DNA of 64,000 nucleotides from Tolypeutes matacus (GCA_026826555.1 JAKSZT010037307.1:219394-283393), one strand, 5' to 3'. Positions 45,800 to 58,072 are shown, counted from the first letter of the stretch. Notes: generated from the sequence alone by a model not told the origin. Program-made: numbers and translations.

Positions 45800-46765
45800 G
45801 AATAAATACATCTAGCAAGGCAGATGCAAAAACACCAACAAAAAGTTACAATCCATACCAAGAAACAGGAAGATATGGCCCAGTTAAAGGAATAAGCTAA
45901 ACCTGCAGATGACATAAAGAAGTTGAGACAAATAATCATAGATATTCAAACAAATCTCCTTAATTAATTCAATGAGATGGCTAAAGAGATTAAGGATATT
46001 ATGAAGACACTGGGGGAGCACAAAGAAGAATTTGAAAGCATACACAGAAAAACAGCAGAACTATGGGAATGAAGGGTGCAATAAATAAAATTAAAAATAC
46101 ACTGGAGCCATATAACAGCAGATTTGAGGAAGCAGAAGAAAGGATCAGTGAGCTTGAAGACATGGCCTCTGAAAGCGAACATACAAAAAACAGATGAAAA
46201 GAATAGGGAAAATTAAACAGGGTCTCAGGGAACTAAATGACATCAAGAGACATGCAAACATATGTGTCATGGGTGTCCCAGAAGGAGAAGAGAAGGAAAA
46301 ATGGGCAGAAGGAATATTTGAAAAATAATGGTAGAAAATTTCCCAACCCTATTGAAGGACATAAATATCCATGTCTAAGAAGCACAACATAGTCCCATCT
46401 GAATAAATCTGAATAGACCAACTCTGAGACACATACTAATCAGAATGTCAAATGCCAAAGACAGAGAGACTTCTGAGAGCAGCAAGAGAAAAGCAATGCA
46501 TAACATATAAGGGATATTAACATATTAAGGGATTAAGTGTCAATTTCTCATCAGTAACCATGGAGGCAAGAAGGCATGGGTATGATATATTTAAGATACT
46601 GCAAGAGAAAAACTGCCAGCCAAAAATTTCATATCTGGCAAGATTATCTTTCAAAAATGAGAGCAAGATTAGAATATTCACAGTTAAGCAGAAACTAAGA
46701 GTTTATAACAAAAAGACCAGCTTTGCAGGAAATACTAAAGGGAGGATTACAGCCTGAAGAGAAAA
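45800..46765 (+). pseudogene. L1-B ORF1, degenerate
   Basis: The text parallels L1-A ORF1 with many breaks: 'atggcccagttaaaggaataag' (45873), 'gcacaaagaagaatttgaaag' (46018), 'gtgtcatgggtgtcccagaag' (46263) and the C-terminal domain frame MEARRHGYDIFKILQEKNCQ (46560). In-frame stops occur near 45895, 45963 and 46324. No protein is possible. Confidence 0.8.
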
Positions 46766-46876
46766 GACAGGAGAGGCTTGGAAGAGAGTCTAGAAATGAT
46801 GACTGTATCAATAACAGTAACTAAAAGTGTCAAAAAAAGTGGTGAAAATAAATGACAGATAAAACCCAAAGATCAA

Positions 46877-49522
46877 AATGGATGAAGTAAAGAACTGCCT
46901 TTTACAGTAATAACATTGAATGTTAATGATTTAAACTCCCCAATCAAAAGACACAGGCTGGCAGAATGGATAATGAGCCATCTATATGCTGTCTGCCAGA
47001 GACTCACCTTAGACCCAAGGATACCAAAAGATTGAAAGTGAAAGGTTGGAAAAAGATATTCCATGCATGCAGTAACAAAAAAAAAAAAAGCTGGGGTAGC
47101 TATACATATATCAGATGATATAGACTTTAAAAGCAAAACTGTTATTAGAGACAAGGAAGGACATTACATATTAACAAAAGGGATGATTCACCAGGAAGAA
47201 ATAACAATCATGAATGTATATGCATCTAACCAGGATGCCCCAAGATACATGAAGCAAACACTGGCAAAACTGAAGGAAGAAATAGACATCTCTACAATAA
47301 TACTTGGAGACTTCAATACACCACTCTCAGCATTGGATAGAACAGCTGGGCAGAGGATCAATAAAGAAACAGAGAGCTTGAATAATATGATAAATGAATT
47401 AAACTTAATAGATATATATAGAACATTGCACCCCAAAATAGCAGGGTATACATTCTTTTCAAGTGTTCATGGATATTTCTCCAGGATAGACCATATGTTG
47501 GATCACAAAGCAGATCTCAATAAATTCAACAAAATTGAAATTATACGAAGCACTTTCTCTGATCATAATGGAATAAAATTGGAAATCAACAATCTGCAGA
47601 AAAAGGGAAAATTTGCATATATATGAAGATTAAACAACACACTCTTAAATAATCAGTGGGTCAAAGAAGAAGTTTCAAGAGAAATCAATAAACATTTCAG
47701 GACAAATGACAATGAGAACACAACATATCAGAACCTATGGGATACAGTGAAGGCAGTGTTGAGAGAAAAATTTATAGCCCTCAATGCTTACATTTAAAAA
47801 AAAGAAAGAGCTAAAATCAATGACCTAACTACATAGCCGGAGGAACTAGAAAAAGAACAGCAAACTAATCCCAAAGCAAGTAGAAGGAATGAAATAACAA
47901 AGATCTGAGCAGAAATCAATGAAATTAAGAACAAAAAAACAAAAGAGAATAAACAAAACCAAAAGTTGGTTCTTCAAGAAGATTAACAAAATTGACAAAC
48001 CCTTAGCTAGACTGACTAAGAAAAAAAGAGAAAAGATGCAAATAAATGAAATAAAAAATGAAAATGGGAACATTACTACTGATCTCACAGAAATAAGAGA
48101 GATCACAAGAGAATACTATGAACAACTTTATGCCAAAAAACTAGACAATGTAGATGAAATGGAAAAATTCCTAGAAATGTACAAACTACCTACACTGACC
48201 CTAGAAGAAACAGAAGACCTCAAGAAACCAATCACAAGAGACTGAAATAGTCATCAAACAGCTCCCCAAAATGAAAAACCCAGGACCAGATGGTTTCACA
48301 GGTGAGTTCTACCAAGCATTCAAAAAAGATCTAATACCAATCTTACTCAAGCTCTTCCAAAAAATTGAACAAGAAGGAACACTACCAAACTCATTCTATG
48401 AAGCCAATATCATGCTAATACCAAAGCCAGATAAATACATTATGAAAAAAGAAAATTACAGACCCATTTCTCTAATGAATACAGTTGCAAAAATCCTTAA
48501 TAAAGTACTTGCTAATCGAATCCAACAACACATTAAAAGAATTATGATCATGATCAAGTGGGTTTTATACCAGGCATGCAAGGGTGGTTCAACACAAGAA
48601 AATCAATCAGCATAATACACCACATTAATTAATCAAAGAAGAAAAATCACATAATCTTACCAATTGACACAGAAAATGAATTTGACAAAATACATCATCT
48701 TTTCTTGATAAAAAATACTACAAAAGATAGGAATTGAAGGAAACTTTCTCAACATGATAAAGACCATATATGAAAAACTCACAGCTAACATTGTCCTCAA
48801 TGGTGAAAGACTGAAAGCATTCCCGTTGAGATCAGGGACAAGATAAGGATGCCCATTGTCACCACTGTTGTTCAATATAGTGCTAGAGGTTCTAGCTAGA
48901 GCAATCAGGCAAGAAAAAGAAATAAAAGGCATCCAAATCAGAAAGGAAAAAGTAAAACTTTCACTATTTGCAGATGATATGATCCTATATCTAGAAATTC
49001 CTGAAACATCTACAAGAAAGCTGCTAGAGCTAATGCACAATTAGAGTATCAGGATACAAGATCAATACAATTAGTAGAGTATCAGGATACAAGATCAATA
49101 CACAAAAATCAGAGGTGTTTCTATACAATGGTAAGGCACAACCTGAGGAGTTAGTCAGGATCCTATTCAGGGTCCTGAATAGCCAGAAACATCTTAAAAA
49201 GGAAAAGTGAAGTTGGAGGACTCGCATTTCCAGACTTTAAATCATATTTCCTAGCTACAGTGATAAAAACAGCATGGTATTGGCATAAAGATAGACACAT
49301 AGACCAATGGAACCAAATTGATGGTTCAGAAACAGACCCTCACATCTATGGCCAAGTGATTTTTACAAGCCTGCCAAACCCATCCAGCTGGGACAGAACA
49401 GTCTATTCAACAGATGGTNNNNNNNNNNNNNNNNNNNNNNNNNNNNNNNNNNNNNNNNNNNNNNNNNNNNNNNNNNNNNNNNNNNNNNNNNNNNNNNNNN
49501 NNNNNNNNNNNNNNNNNNTAAC

Positions 49523-49553
<31 letters not shown>

Positions 49554-50274
49554 AAGAAGACCCCTATCTCACACTTTACACAAAAATTAACTCAAAATGG
49601 ATCAAAGACCTAAATATAAAAGCATGTACCATAAAGCTCCTAGAAGAAAATGTAGGGAAACATCTTCAAAACCTGGTGGTAGGTAGCAGATTCTTAAATC
49701 TTACACCAAAAGCAAGAGCAACAAAAGAAAACATGGATAAATGGGACCTCCTCAAACTTAAACACTACTGTGATTCAAAGGACTTCATCAAGAAAGTGAC
49801 AAGGGAGCCCACTCAATGGGAGAAAATATTTGGAAACCACATATCTTATAAGGGTTTGATTTCCATTCTATATAAAGAGATCGTACAACTCAACAATAAA
49901 AGAGCAAGCAATCCAATTTAAAAATGGGCAAAAGATTTAAATAGACATTTCTCCAGAGAAGGAAATACAAATGGCCAAAAAGCACATGAAAAAATGTTCC
50001 ATATCACTAGCTATTAGGGAAATATAAATCAAACCAACAATGAGATATCATCTAACACTGTATAGAATGGCCATTATTTTTAAAAACAGACAAGTGCTGG
50101 AGGGGATGTGGAGAAATAGGAACACTCCTTCACTGCTGGTGGGATTGTAAAATGGTGCAGCCTCTGTGGAAGACAGTTTTGTGGTTCTTCAGGAAGCTAA
50201 ATATAGAACTGCCATATGATCCAGCAATTCCTCTACTAGGAATATATCCAGAAGAACTGAAAACTGTGACATGA
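46877..50274 (+). pseudogene. L1-B ORF2 (endonuclease-reverse transcriptase), broken, spans the gap
   Basis: The endonuclease is partly open at 47063-47626 and includes IDISTIILGDFNTPLSALDR (47282) and FSDHNGIKLEI (47560). RT blocks include [19 protein letters not shown] (48280), [20 protein letters not shown] (48859) and the [13 protein letters not shown] catalytic motif (48970). Stops are frequent. A duplicated segment of about 36 bp lies near 49045-49100, a deletion lies near 49150-49200, and the N gap is at 49419-49518. The ORF reaches a TGA at 50272-50274. Confidence 0.85.
49419..49518. other. Assembly gap, exactly 100 N
   Basis: The round length suggests a placeholder. In L1-A the corresponding sequence between 'ttcaacaaatggt' (33574) and 'ggacccctatctca' (33628) is about 40 bp. 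Here the right side begins TAACAAAA and continues as a run of about 30 A's, which may have stopped the sequencing. Confidence 0.95.
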
Positions 50275-51255
50275 ACAGACATCTGCACACCTATGTTCAT
50301 TGCAGCATTATTCACAATTGCCAAAAGATGTAAATAACCTAAGTGTCCATCAACCAATGAGTGGATAAACAAAGTATGGTTTACACATATGATGGAATAC
50401 TATGCTGCAGTAAGAAGAAATGAAATTGGGACACATATGATAACATCGATGAATCTTGAAGACATTATACTAAGCAAAGTAAGCCAGACACAAAAAGACA
50501 GATATTACATGGTCTCATTAATATGAAACAAATACAAAGAATAAACACATAGAATTAAAACCTAGAGTATAGGTTATTAGGAGATAAGAGGAGGGCTGAG
50601 AAGAACTACTGATGATTAATGTGTGTAGAAGTTTTAATTAACTTGACTGTATATGTGCGGAAATGGATAGAGTTGATGGTAACACATTATAGTGAGTGGC
50701 AGCTGGTTTATAAATGGGATTGGGGCTGAAAAGGGTATTCTAGGGATATAAATGTCAACTGAAAGAAAGCTAGAGAATAATCTAGGGACTGAATAACACA
50801 GTGAACCCAGAGGTGGATGAGAACTGTGGTTGAGGGTACAAATGCAAGAGTGTCCTTCTGTGAGCTAGAGCAGATGTATGTCACTGTTGCAGGGTGGTGG
50901 GAATGTGGAGAAGCATGGGAAAACTACAATCGGTGTGACCTGTAGACTATGATTAACAGCAATACTATAATATTCTTGCATCAATGCCAGATATGTAATG
51001 TGTTGATAATGGAGGTGTATGGAAAAAGTGTGCCAGATATACACTGTGGACCATGGTTGGTGATAAGAGTCTGATGATATTATCTCATAATCTGCAACAA
51101 ATGTTCCACCACGGTGTGGTGTGTTGGTGAAGGGGTGTTGTATGGGAATTCAACACTTGTGCATGATTGTTTTGTAAGTTCACAACCTCTGTAAAAAAAT
51201 ATATATTTTTAAAAAAATAGGGTGGGTTGGGGGCAAAATACACCAAACAAAACAA
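50275..51255 (+). repeat. L1-B ORF2 tail and 3' UTR
   Basis: After the TGA the frame continues [17 protein letters not shown] to a further stop at about 50340 and recognisable [16 protein letters not shown] text follows. The 3' UTR proper runs from about 50530. It ends with 'gattgttttgtaagttcac' (51165), an A/T tract, and GGGTGGGTTGGGGGCAAAAT (51220-51239). The latter G-rich motif is also the start of the second unit in the dimeric tail at 18697. Confidence 0.75.
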
Positions 51256-51270
51256 AAAAACCTTTGGAAG

Positions 51271-52020
51271 CAGGACAACACAGCCTCTTCTGGTACCTGG
51301 GGGCTGGGATGGGGGCCTCTTGTTCCAGGTGGTCAGGATCCCAGGAGGATAGCACCTGCTGCTAAGGCCACACAGGTGTGAGGAATGAACACTCAAAGGC
51401 CAGACCAAGAAGGCCATGCGTCATTCAAGGCCTTAATTGCCGCCTGGTGGGGGGAGGTCCCTCCTACAGCCAGGGATCTGGAGAAGGGTAGGAACATCTG
51501 GGCCTAGATGTGGAGGGCACCAGAGAGCCCAAAGCAAAGAAAGTGAAGGCGGCAGAGGATGGGAGAAAGGCTCCTCTCTAATCATGAGGTCTATGACCAG
51601 TTTGGCCCAGCTCAGTGGAGCCACCCTTCCCTCCTCAGCAGAGGTGAGGCTGCAGGTGGGACTTTGGGAGGTAGACCTCTGAGGTTCCTGCAGACCCTGC
51701 CTTCTCTCCACCCAGAATTGAAAGTCAAGCTGCTTAAGGAACTCTTCCTTCTCAGCTGAAACACTAGAAGTGGGGGTGGGAGGAGGTGCTTGTAGCTTTG
51801 GAGCAGGAGTGGGCCAGGGGGTCTTCTGGGGGGATCTGGTATTCCCCACTCCTGCTCCTCTCCCAGGTGACATGGTGTCCCCAAGAGAGGTGTGTGCCCC
51901 AGGCCTTGTCAATAAAGAAATGTATTGACCCTCAGACTAGCCTAGCCCACTCAGCCCCTAAAAAGATAGTTGAGTAGGTGAGGGCCCATCCCCTGAAGTT
52001 CCCTTCTACCCCTGCAAAAG
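51271..52020. other. Low-repeat region; possible polyadenylation signal at 51911
   Basis: GC-rich and free of obvious repeats. AATAAA at 51911-51916 (plus) follows open but unrecognised frames (51437-51977). A minus-strand frame of 159 codons (51433-51912) also overlaps. The evidence is too weak to call an exon on either strand. Confidence 0.3.
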
Positions 52021-52687
52021 GATCCCTGTGGCAGTTTGAAATTATTTTATGAATCCAAAAAAAGAAAAATATTGTGTTTTTATACTAATCTATTCCTGTG
52101 GGTGTGATACTCTTTGGTTGCATTAAATTTGGTTGAGGGACTTTTGATTAAATTATTTGACAAGATCACTTTAGGGCTTTTGACTGGACTACGCCAGTGA
52201 GGCACAAGCCAGCTTGGGTCCTGCCCTCTTGCTGGGTCTTATAAAAAACAGAGACACAGAGAGAGACAGACACAGAAAAGGGAGCCGTCATATTTGATCC
52301 TGCTATATGAAAGGAAGGACTCCAGTTTTGCCCAAAGCTGAGCTGCAAGGAGAGAAGCCCCCTGAGAGGCTCAAAGAGCTGAGGCCCAGGGAGAGATGAG
52401 CCATATGCCTTACAGCTTGCAGGTAAACTCAGGAAGAAGGCAGAGCAGCTGAAACTGATAGAGGAGGCCCGGGAAGAGACAAGCCCCATGTCTGGCTGCC
52501 CTCAGCTGAGCTCTGGGAGATGAGAGATTCTGGAGGGGAAGGCAGAGATTGGTGGCCATCTTGTTTCCCATGTGACAGCTGACTTTGGTGCAAAAGCATC
52601 TCTGATGGTGCTTTGATTTGGATATTTCACGGCCTTGGACCTATAGGCTTTTACCCCAAAGAAGTCCCCATTATAAAAGCCAACCCA

Positions 52688-53615
52688 GTGCAGATATTCT
52701 TGCTGTCCTGATTTTGTGATAATCAGGGTAGGCCAAACATTCGCTATATTAGAAACCATGCATGTGTCCCCAGACCTAGTTTTTCTCCCTAGCTCTGGTT
52801 TTTAGAATGCTGGTGATAAACCAAGCCCGATTTATTATCTGACCATCCTGTATGGGAAATGACTGTAACTTTGGGTATCTTTGGTCAACCTTAAGAGATA
52901 TAGCAGGGGGACGGATGTGGCTCAGGTGGTTGGGCATCCGTCTCTCACATGGAGGGACCTGGGTTCGATCCCTGGGACCTCCCGGTAAAAATTTAAAAAA
53001 GAAAAATATAAAAGGCACATGCGCCGCCAGGTCCCGTACGCGGACACGCCACCAGGCCCCACACACAGGTGCACCGTCAGGCCCCACGCGCCACGCAGCA
53101 AAATGATGACATAACAGGAGAGTGACACAAGGGAGAGCCAAGATGAGACGCGCCGAAAAACCAGGAACTAAGGTGGCGCAGGCGGTAGTAGGATGCCTCT
53201 CTCCCACATTGGAAATTCCGAGGATCGAATCCCAGTGAAGACAGGGAGAAGGATGAGAAGAGAGGGCAAGAAATGGACACAGAGTTGCCCAGCAAATGGC
53301 CACAGAAACAGCAAAAACGGGGGGGTAAAAATGGATAAAAGTAAATAAATAAATACATCCTTAAAAAATATATATAGGGGAGGAAAATACGGACTATAGT
53401 TAGTAGTAACACTTTGACGATGCTCTTTCATGATTTGTTAACAAATGTTTCACAACAAGGCAGGGTGTTTGTTGGGAGGTGATGTGTGGGAGCCCTGCAT
53501 GATGTTATGCATGTTTGTTTTGTAAGATTACGATGTTCACTGAACACTTATAGTTTATGTATGTTCATGTATGAATGATATACTTCAATAAATTGTTAAA
53601 AAAAAAAAAAAAAAA
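52688..53615 (+). mobile_element. Composite retroposon: unknown 5' part, DAS-SINE, L1 3' tail
   Basis: Flanks AAAAGCCAACCCA are identical at 52675-52687 and 53616-53628, and the right end is a poly(A) run (53598-53615). This shows a single retroposition endpoint. Inside are about 225 bp of unassigned sequence, a chimeric DAS-SINE (52914-53372), then about 225 bp matching the second unit of the L1 tail dimer at 18697-18937 ('gatgctctttca', 'tttcacaacaaggcag', 'agccctgcatgatg'). Either the SINE inserted later into the tail or the parts moved together. Confidence 0.75.
52914..53372 (+). mobile_element. Chimeric DAS-type SINE, second copy
   Basis: The head shows TGTGGCTCAGGTGGTTGG (52916 onward) and B box GGTTCGATCCC at 52962-52972. 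The body carries a second tRNA-like module with TGGCGCAGGCGG at 53173-53184 and GGATCGAATCC at 53222-53232. The tail has AAATAAATAAATA and an A-rich end. The body aligns with that of the SINE at 10230-10555 across its length. Confidence 0.85.
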
Positions 53616-53689
53616 AAAAGCCAACCCATTTCTGGTACTTTGCATCGGCAGCTCTTTGGCAAATTAAAACAATCCCCAAAAGGCATCTG

Positions 53690-55480
53690 GTTTCCCTGCT
53701 CCCAGGGTGCCCACCCACGCTCGCAAGCCCCCCCATCTGATACATCACCAACCTCAGCTTTGATCCCACGGCTTCTTGCCTTGGGCCTCTCTCTGTCCCA
53801 TGTACAAACTCCAAAAGGAGACGGCCACTGCCATGCAGCCAGGCTGAATGGGCTGACCCACATCCCCTGACCACACACGCACACGGTGCGTTGCTGGAGG
53901 ACACTGATCCTGACCCCCACCCCCTTCCCACTCCACCAGGGAGGCTGTGGGAGCTGCCAGGCATAAAGAAGTCTTTGCTCAGCTTTGTTTCTAAAAATTG
54001 AATTTGTTCACCTCTATTACAAGTTAGTCATGTAGAAGCAAGTGCTTATCCTGTAGAAGAGCTGGAGTGAGAGGAAAGGAAAAATTGTTTTCTGGGCACT
54101 CTCAAAGCTGGGCTTTCATACCAAGTGTCAAGCGCGAAAAACTTAGCCTGGGAGTTGACTCTAAAGGAGGTGATCTATGATTTAGTGTCCAAAGACTTCT
54201 GAGAGTGAAAGGGGTGCTACTCGTCAGTGTGCTGGGAACAAGGGCACAAAGCAGGCCTACACCAGGCAAACCTGAAGGTACCATCAGCCTAACGGTAGGC
54301 CTTAGTGTGCAGAGAAAGTTCCAGCCGCCCAGAAGGAGGCAAAAGCCTGTCCGTGGCCCTGGGGAGGAGCCCAGTCTTAGACAGAGGAGTGTGAGGGGGC
54401 TTGGGTGCTGTCCAGCCAACTGCCTGCTCCCTGCCCTCCAGCCCCTCCCCTTGGGTCACCCCGATAGGCCTAGGGGGACATAAAAACACAACCTGGGGAG
54501 ACTGCATGGCTCAGATGTGAGGTGTAGCCAAAGCTGAGGAAGGTGCCCAGGTGGGGGGGTCTGGGGGCTGCCCCACTGAGTCCTAAACACTCCCTTTTGG
54601 GGCTGGGAAGTAGCCAAGAGTCCCCGGACCCCTGGGTAAGGGGAGGCCAGAAGCGTCAAAAGGAAACCTGGTGGTCCCAAAGAGGCCTGGGATGGAGGCA
54701 AGAAGCCAGACTGTGGGGCCCTCACTGCCGAGGCCGAAGCAGGGACCAGACATCATAGCAGGTGGGCCTAGGTCTGTTGGAGGGGGTGGGCATGAGTGGG
54801 TTCAGGTGTGACAACATGACACCCGCAAGAGCAGGAAGGACCAGCTGCAAGAACCACCCAGGAAGCTCGGGGACAAGACAGGCCAGGTAACGCCACGCGT
54901 GAAGCACACCTCCTGGGCTGGATTCAGCCGGAAAAGACCAGGTTTCCCCTCCCTGTAGCCAGGACAATGTGCAAGCACCCCAAGAACTTAAGGGCATGGA
55001 ATGGTGGAGGAAAGACCGTGAAAGACTGGGTATTTATCTAAAAGAGACGGAGATGACCCCGGGGAAGCTGTTCTACTATGGAAGTGACGAGTAACGCTCA
55101 ACGGGCAACTCGGAGTATTTCTCTGCTGTCCAGGCAGCACTGGGGCTCTTGAGAAAAATGAGTCCAACACAGAAGATAAAAGAAGTTTCATCTCCTCACA
55201 CTGCACTTTGGCATGGTCTGCTTTATACTGATAGAGGATATGACCTTGGTTTCTAAATGTTCCTTTTTAAAAGAACAGTCCCGGCCACCGGCTAAATCCC
55301 ACTTGGTTTTCATCCTCAACCTTAGGAAAACTAAACACAAAAACACTTCTGAAAACGTCTATGAGAGTCACTCACAATGCTGCACTGAACACAGGTGCAG
55401 TCCAAACCCTCCCACGACAAATTCACAGAAATAACAAAGTTCACAGGAATAATAAAGTATTTTCACATTGCCTTCCCTCA
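53690..55480. other. Low-repeat region, no gene recognised
   Basis: A GC-moderate stretch. Overlapping frames on both strands between 53596 and 54997 were inspected without finding a domain. I expected GRM2 on this side by human synteny but see no metabotropic receptor exon. Confidence 0.35.
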
Positions 55481-55484
55481 CGAC

Positions 55485-55880
55485 TCTCCAAATGCCAGGT
55501 GCGCTCCCGCTCCAGGGCCTTTGCCTGGGCTACACCTCCGCAGAGCTGCACGTGGCTGCTGCCTCAACTGCTTCAAGTTTGCTCAAATGTCCTCTTCTCA
55601 ATGACGTCAGCTCTGACCACGTAATTTAATATCGCCCCCTGCACCCTCCTCCCAATCTCCCTTTTCCTACTCTGCTATTCCTTTTTTCTACAGAAAAGTT
55701 AACTTTCCACCATACTATACCATTTATTATGTTGATTTTAATATCCATTGCCCCCACAATGTCAGCTTCATGAGGACAAGGAGCTTTATTTTGTTCACCA
55801 ATGTTTTCCGAGTGCCTAATACAGTGCCTGGCACGCAGGAGAGGCTCAAGAAATATTTGTCGACTTGAATTTTTAAAAAA
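55485..55880 (+). repeat. L2-type LINE 3' end
   Basis: The L2 landmarks appear in order: 'ctttgcctgggctacacctc', 'gtcctcttctcaatgacg', 'cagcttcatgaggacaagg', 'gtgcctggcacgcagg' and 'gaggctcaagaaatatttg'. It is diverged and non-coding. Confidence 0.8.
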
Positions 55881-55889
55881 CTTGAAACC

Positions 55890-56185
55890 ACACTGGAGAA
55901 CAAGAAGTGCTTTCAACAAACCAGAAGTTATGTGGGATCCTGTAAACAGAAGGCAGATGGGAAGAGACTGAATGATAAAACCCTGTTTAAAGGGAAGTCT
56001 CCTGAAAAAGCAGAGCGGCCAAGTAATCTCCCCGAGCTTGGGGCAGCAGGTCCCAAGAGCAGCAGGGGCTGTGGGTTACTGGAGGGGGCTGGTTGGGAAG
56101 CCCCTGGAGGAACAGGTAGGAGACAGCTGTCCCCTGACTGCTGGCTGAGCCACACAGCTGGACACAGAGTGCTATCCTAGGCTGG
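55890..56185. other. No gene recognised
   Basis: A mixed stretch between the L2 and an old L1-class element. Confidence 0.3.
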
Positions 56186-56930
56186 AGCGGTAAGAGCCCT
56201 GGGAAGCCGTGGTGGGGCCTGAAGCTGGGTGACACCCAGGCACAGGAAGCCAGCATGGACACTGCACCCCTGGCAGCCCAGTCCACCCCTGCAGTCACAG
56301 AGTAGGGACATGGCACTCGTCAACAGGCTGAAGATAAATCCCGGAAAGAGAGATGAGCACCTAACCGAGAGCTATCAAGCTTTGGAGGAAAACAACAGCA
56401 TGGAAAAGCCTCCCAAACTCAACCAGCAGAATCACGGTGGCCAAGAGAAAGCTTTAAGGGGCACTTTAAAGGAGTAAATGAATATCTTCAGGGTATGGGA
56501 AAAGATGTCTTTGCCATAAAAGAAGAACAAATTATCAGTTAAAAGATCCAAATAAGGACCTTAAAGAGGAAACATACGACTATTGAAATTAAAACTAAAC
56601 ACGTGGGATAAATGGCAGAACGGACCCAACTGAACCACAAATGAGTGAGCGGGAAGCCTGAGCTGAGAAATTCTTCTAAAATGCAACACAAAAGAATGAG
56701 GCAATGGAAATTTTGAAAGACTAATCTTCATTGTTAAAAAATAAAAGGCTGAAATATGGGGCAGGAAGTGCAGATCCAGAAGTCCCAGCATCTGCCTAAG
56801 AGTTGTTACTGAAAAAGAATTTCAGAGACTGGAGAGGATGGAATTGTCAGAGCAATAATGGAAAACAATATTCCAGACTATAGAAACTACAGCAGCAAAG
56901 ATGAATTAAAAGCAAATATCCATGTGAAGT

Positions 56931-57312
56931 GGATGTAGCTCAAGCACTTGGGTACCCGCCTACCCCATGGGAGGTCCTGGGTTTGGTTCCCGGTGCCTCC
57001 TAAAGAAGACAAGCAAGACAGCGAGCTGACATGACAGGCTGGTGCGGCAAGTTGACACAAGATGATGCAGCTAGATGACACAACGAGGAGACACAACAAG
57101 GAAACAACGAGAGATACAACAAGCAGTGAGCAAAGGTGGCTCAAGTGATTGGGTACCTCCCTCCCACATGAGAGGTCCCAGGTTGTTTCTGTTGCCTCCT
57201 AAAGAAAGGACGAGCAGACACAGAGAACACACAACAAACAGACACAGAGAGCAGACAGCAAGCGCAAACGAGGCGAGGGGGAAGAAATAAATTTTAAAAA
57301 TAAATCTTAAAA
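56931..57312 (+). mobile_element. Dimeric DAS-type SINE
   Basis: Module 1 shows GTGGATGTAGCTCAAGCACT with the B box 'gggtttggttcccgg' (56978-56992). Module 2 shows AAGGTGGCTCAAGTGATTGG (57133) with the eroded B box 'ggttgtttctgttgcc'. An A-rich tail with AAATAAATTTTAAAAATAAA ends near 57312. CAAATATC flanks both sides (56912 and 57321), a probable short duplication. Confidence 0.82.
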
Positions 57313-57560
57313 AAACCCACAAATATCTGGAAACATATCAGGGCATGGAGAATACTTCAAGATTCCAAGAGAAAAAAACTGATCACCCAAAAAGGAACAA
57401 GAATTCAGTTGGCAACAGCTTTCTCAGCAGCAGCCCCGGGAGTGACACCTGCAAGTTCTCAGGGAACAGAATTTGGAATCTAGACTTGTCACGATGAAAC
57501 TGTTAGTTCAGCATTAAGGCCAAATAAAGCCACCACTACCCACCAAGCCCTCCGAGAGAC

Positions 57561-58072
57561 TGTGGCAGGCAGAATAATCGCTCCCCCAAAAATGGCCACA
57601 TGATAATCCCAGGAAACTGTGAATATTTTATTTTCCAAGGCAAAGGGAAATTAAGGTTGCAGATGGAGTCAGGTTGCTAATCAATTGACCTTGAGATGGG
57701 GGAGGATCCTTAATTATCCCTGTGGATAATTAAGGGTCCTTATAAATGGAATAGGGAGGCAGAAGAGAGAGAACCAGAGAAGGCAGCATAAGAAAGACTC
57801 ACCCAGGGCTGCTGGCTTTCGGGATGGAAGAAGAAAGTCACAAGCCAAAGAACGCAGGCGGCCTCTAGAAGCTGGAAGGGGCAAGGAATGCATTCTCCCC
57901 GAGAGTGTCCAGAAAGGAGCACAGCCTTGCCAGCACCTGGACTTTAGGTGGTGGAAAACACCTGAAGATCCACTTCAGAATTCTGAAGTCCAGAACTACA
58001 AGATAATTTGGTGCCGTTTTAGGCCACTATGTATGTGGTGATTTGATACAGCAGGAACAGAAAACTCAGACA
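57561..58072 (+). mobile_element. MLT1-type solo LTR
   Basis: It starts TGTGGCAGGCAGAATAATCG and passes the blocks 'gaccttgagatgggg', 'gcaggcggcctctagaagc', 'gcacagccttgccagcacc' and 'gtccagaactacaagataa' before ending near CTCAGACA. This order is the standard MLT1 order in mammals. Confidence 0.85.

Larger units (their letters stand above)
44211..51255 (+). mobile_element. L1-B: full-length L1 with perfect 15-bp target-site duplication
   Basis: The ends are defined by identical AAAAACCTTTGGAAG at 44196-44210 and 51256-51270. The element starts GCGGAAGCCAAGATGGCAGC, has a roughly 1.6-kb 5' UTR of tandem monomers, ORF1 (about 45800-46760), ORF2 (about 46877-50274 plus a tail), and a roughly 0.9-kb 3' UTR ending in an A-rich tail. 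It is about 7 kb including 100 N. Many stops, a roughly 300-bp deletion near 49150 and a local duplication near 49045 make it inactive. It lies 27 bp from the SNRPG retrocopy's right duplication. Confidence 0.92.
52023..53680 (+). mobile_element. MaLR-like LTR (xenarthran type), copy 5, split by a retroposon
   Basis: The left part (52023-52687) starts TGTGGCAGTTTGAAATTATT... at 52028 and runs to 'cccattataaaagccaaccca'. The right part resumes at 53620 with GCCAACCCATTTCTGGTACT and ends near GGCAAATTAAAACA at about 53670. The order of landmarks matches copies 2 and 4. The insertion between them (52688-53615) carries a 13-bp duplication. Confidence 0.8.

Noticed and set aside
53596..54997. Overlapping frames suggestive of a GRM2 or TEX264 exon
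   Set aside because: No seven-transmembrane or other recognisable protein text in any frame; expectation came only from synteny.
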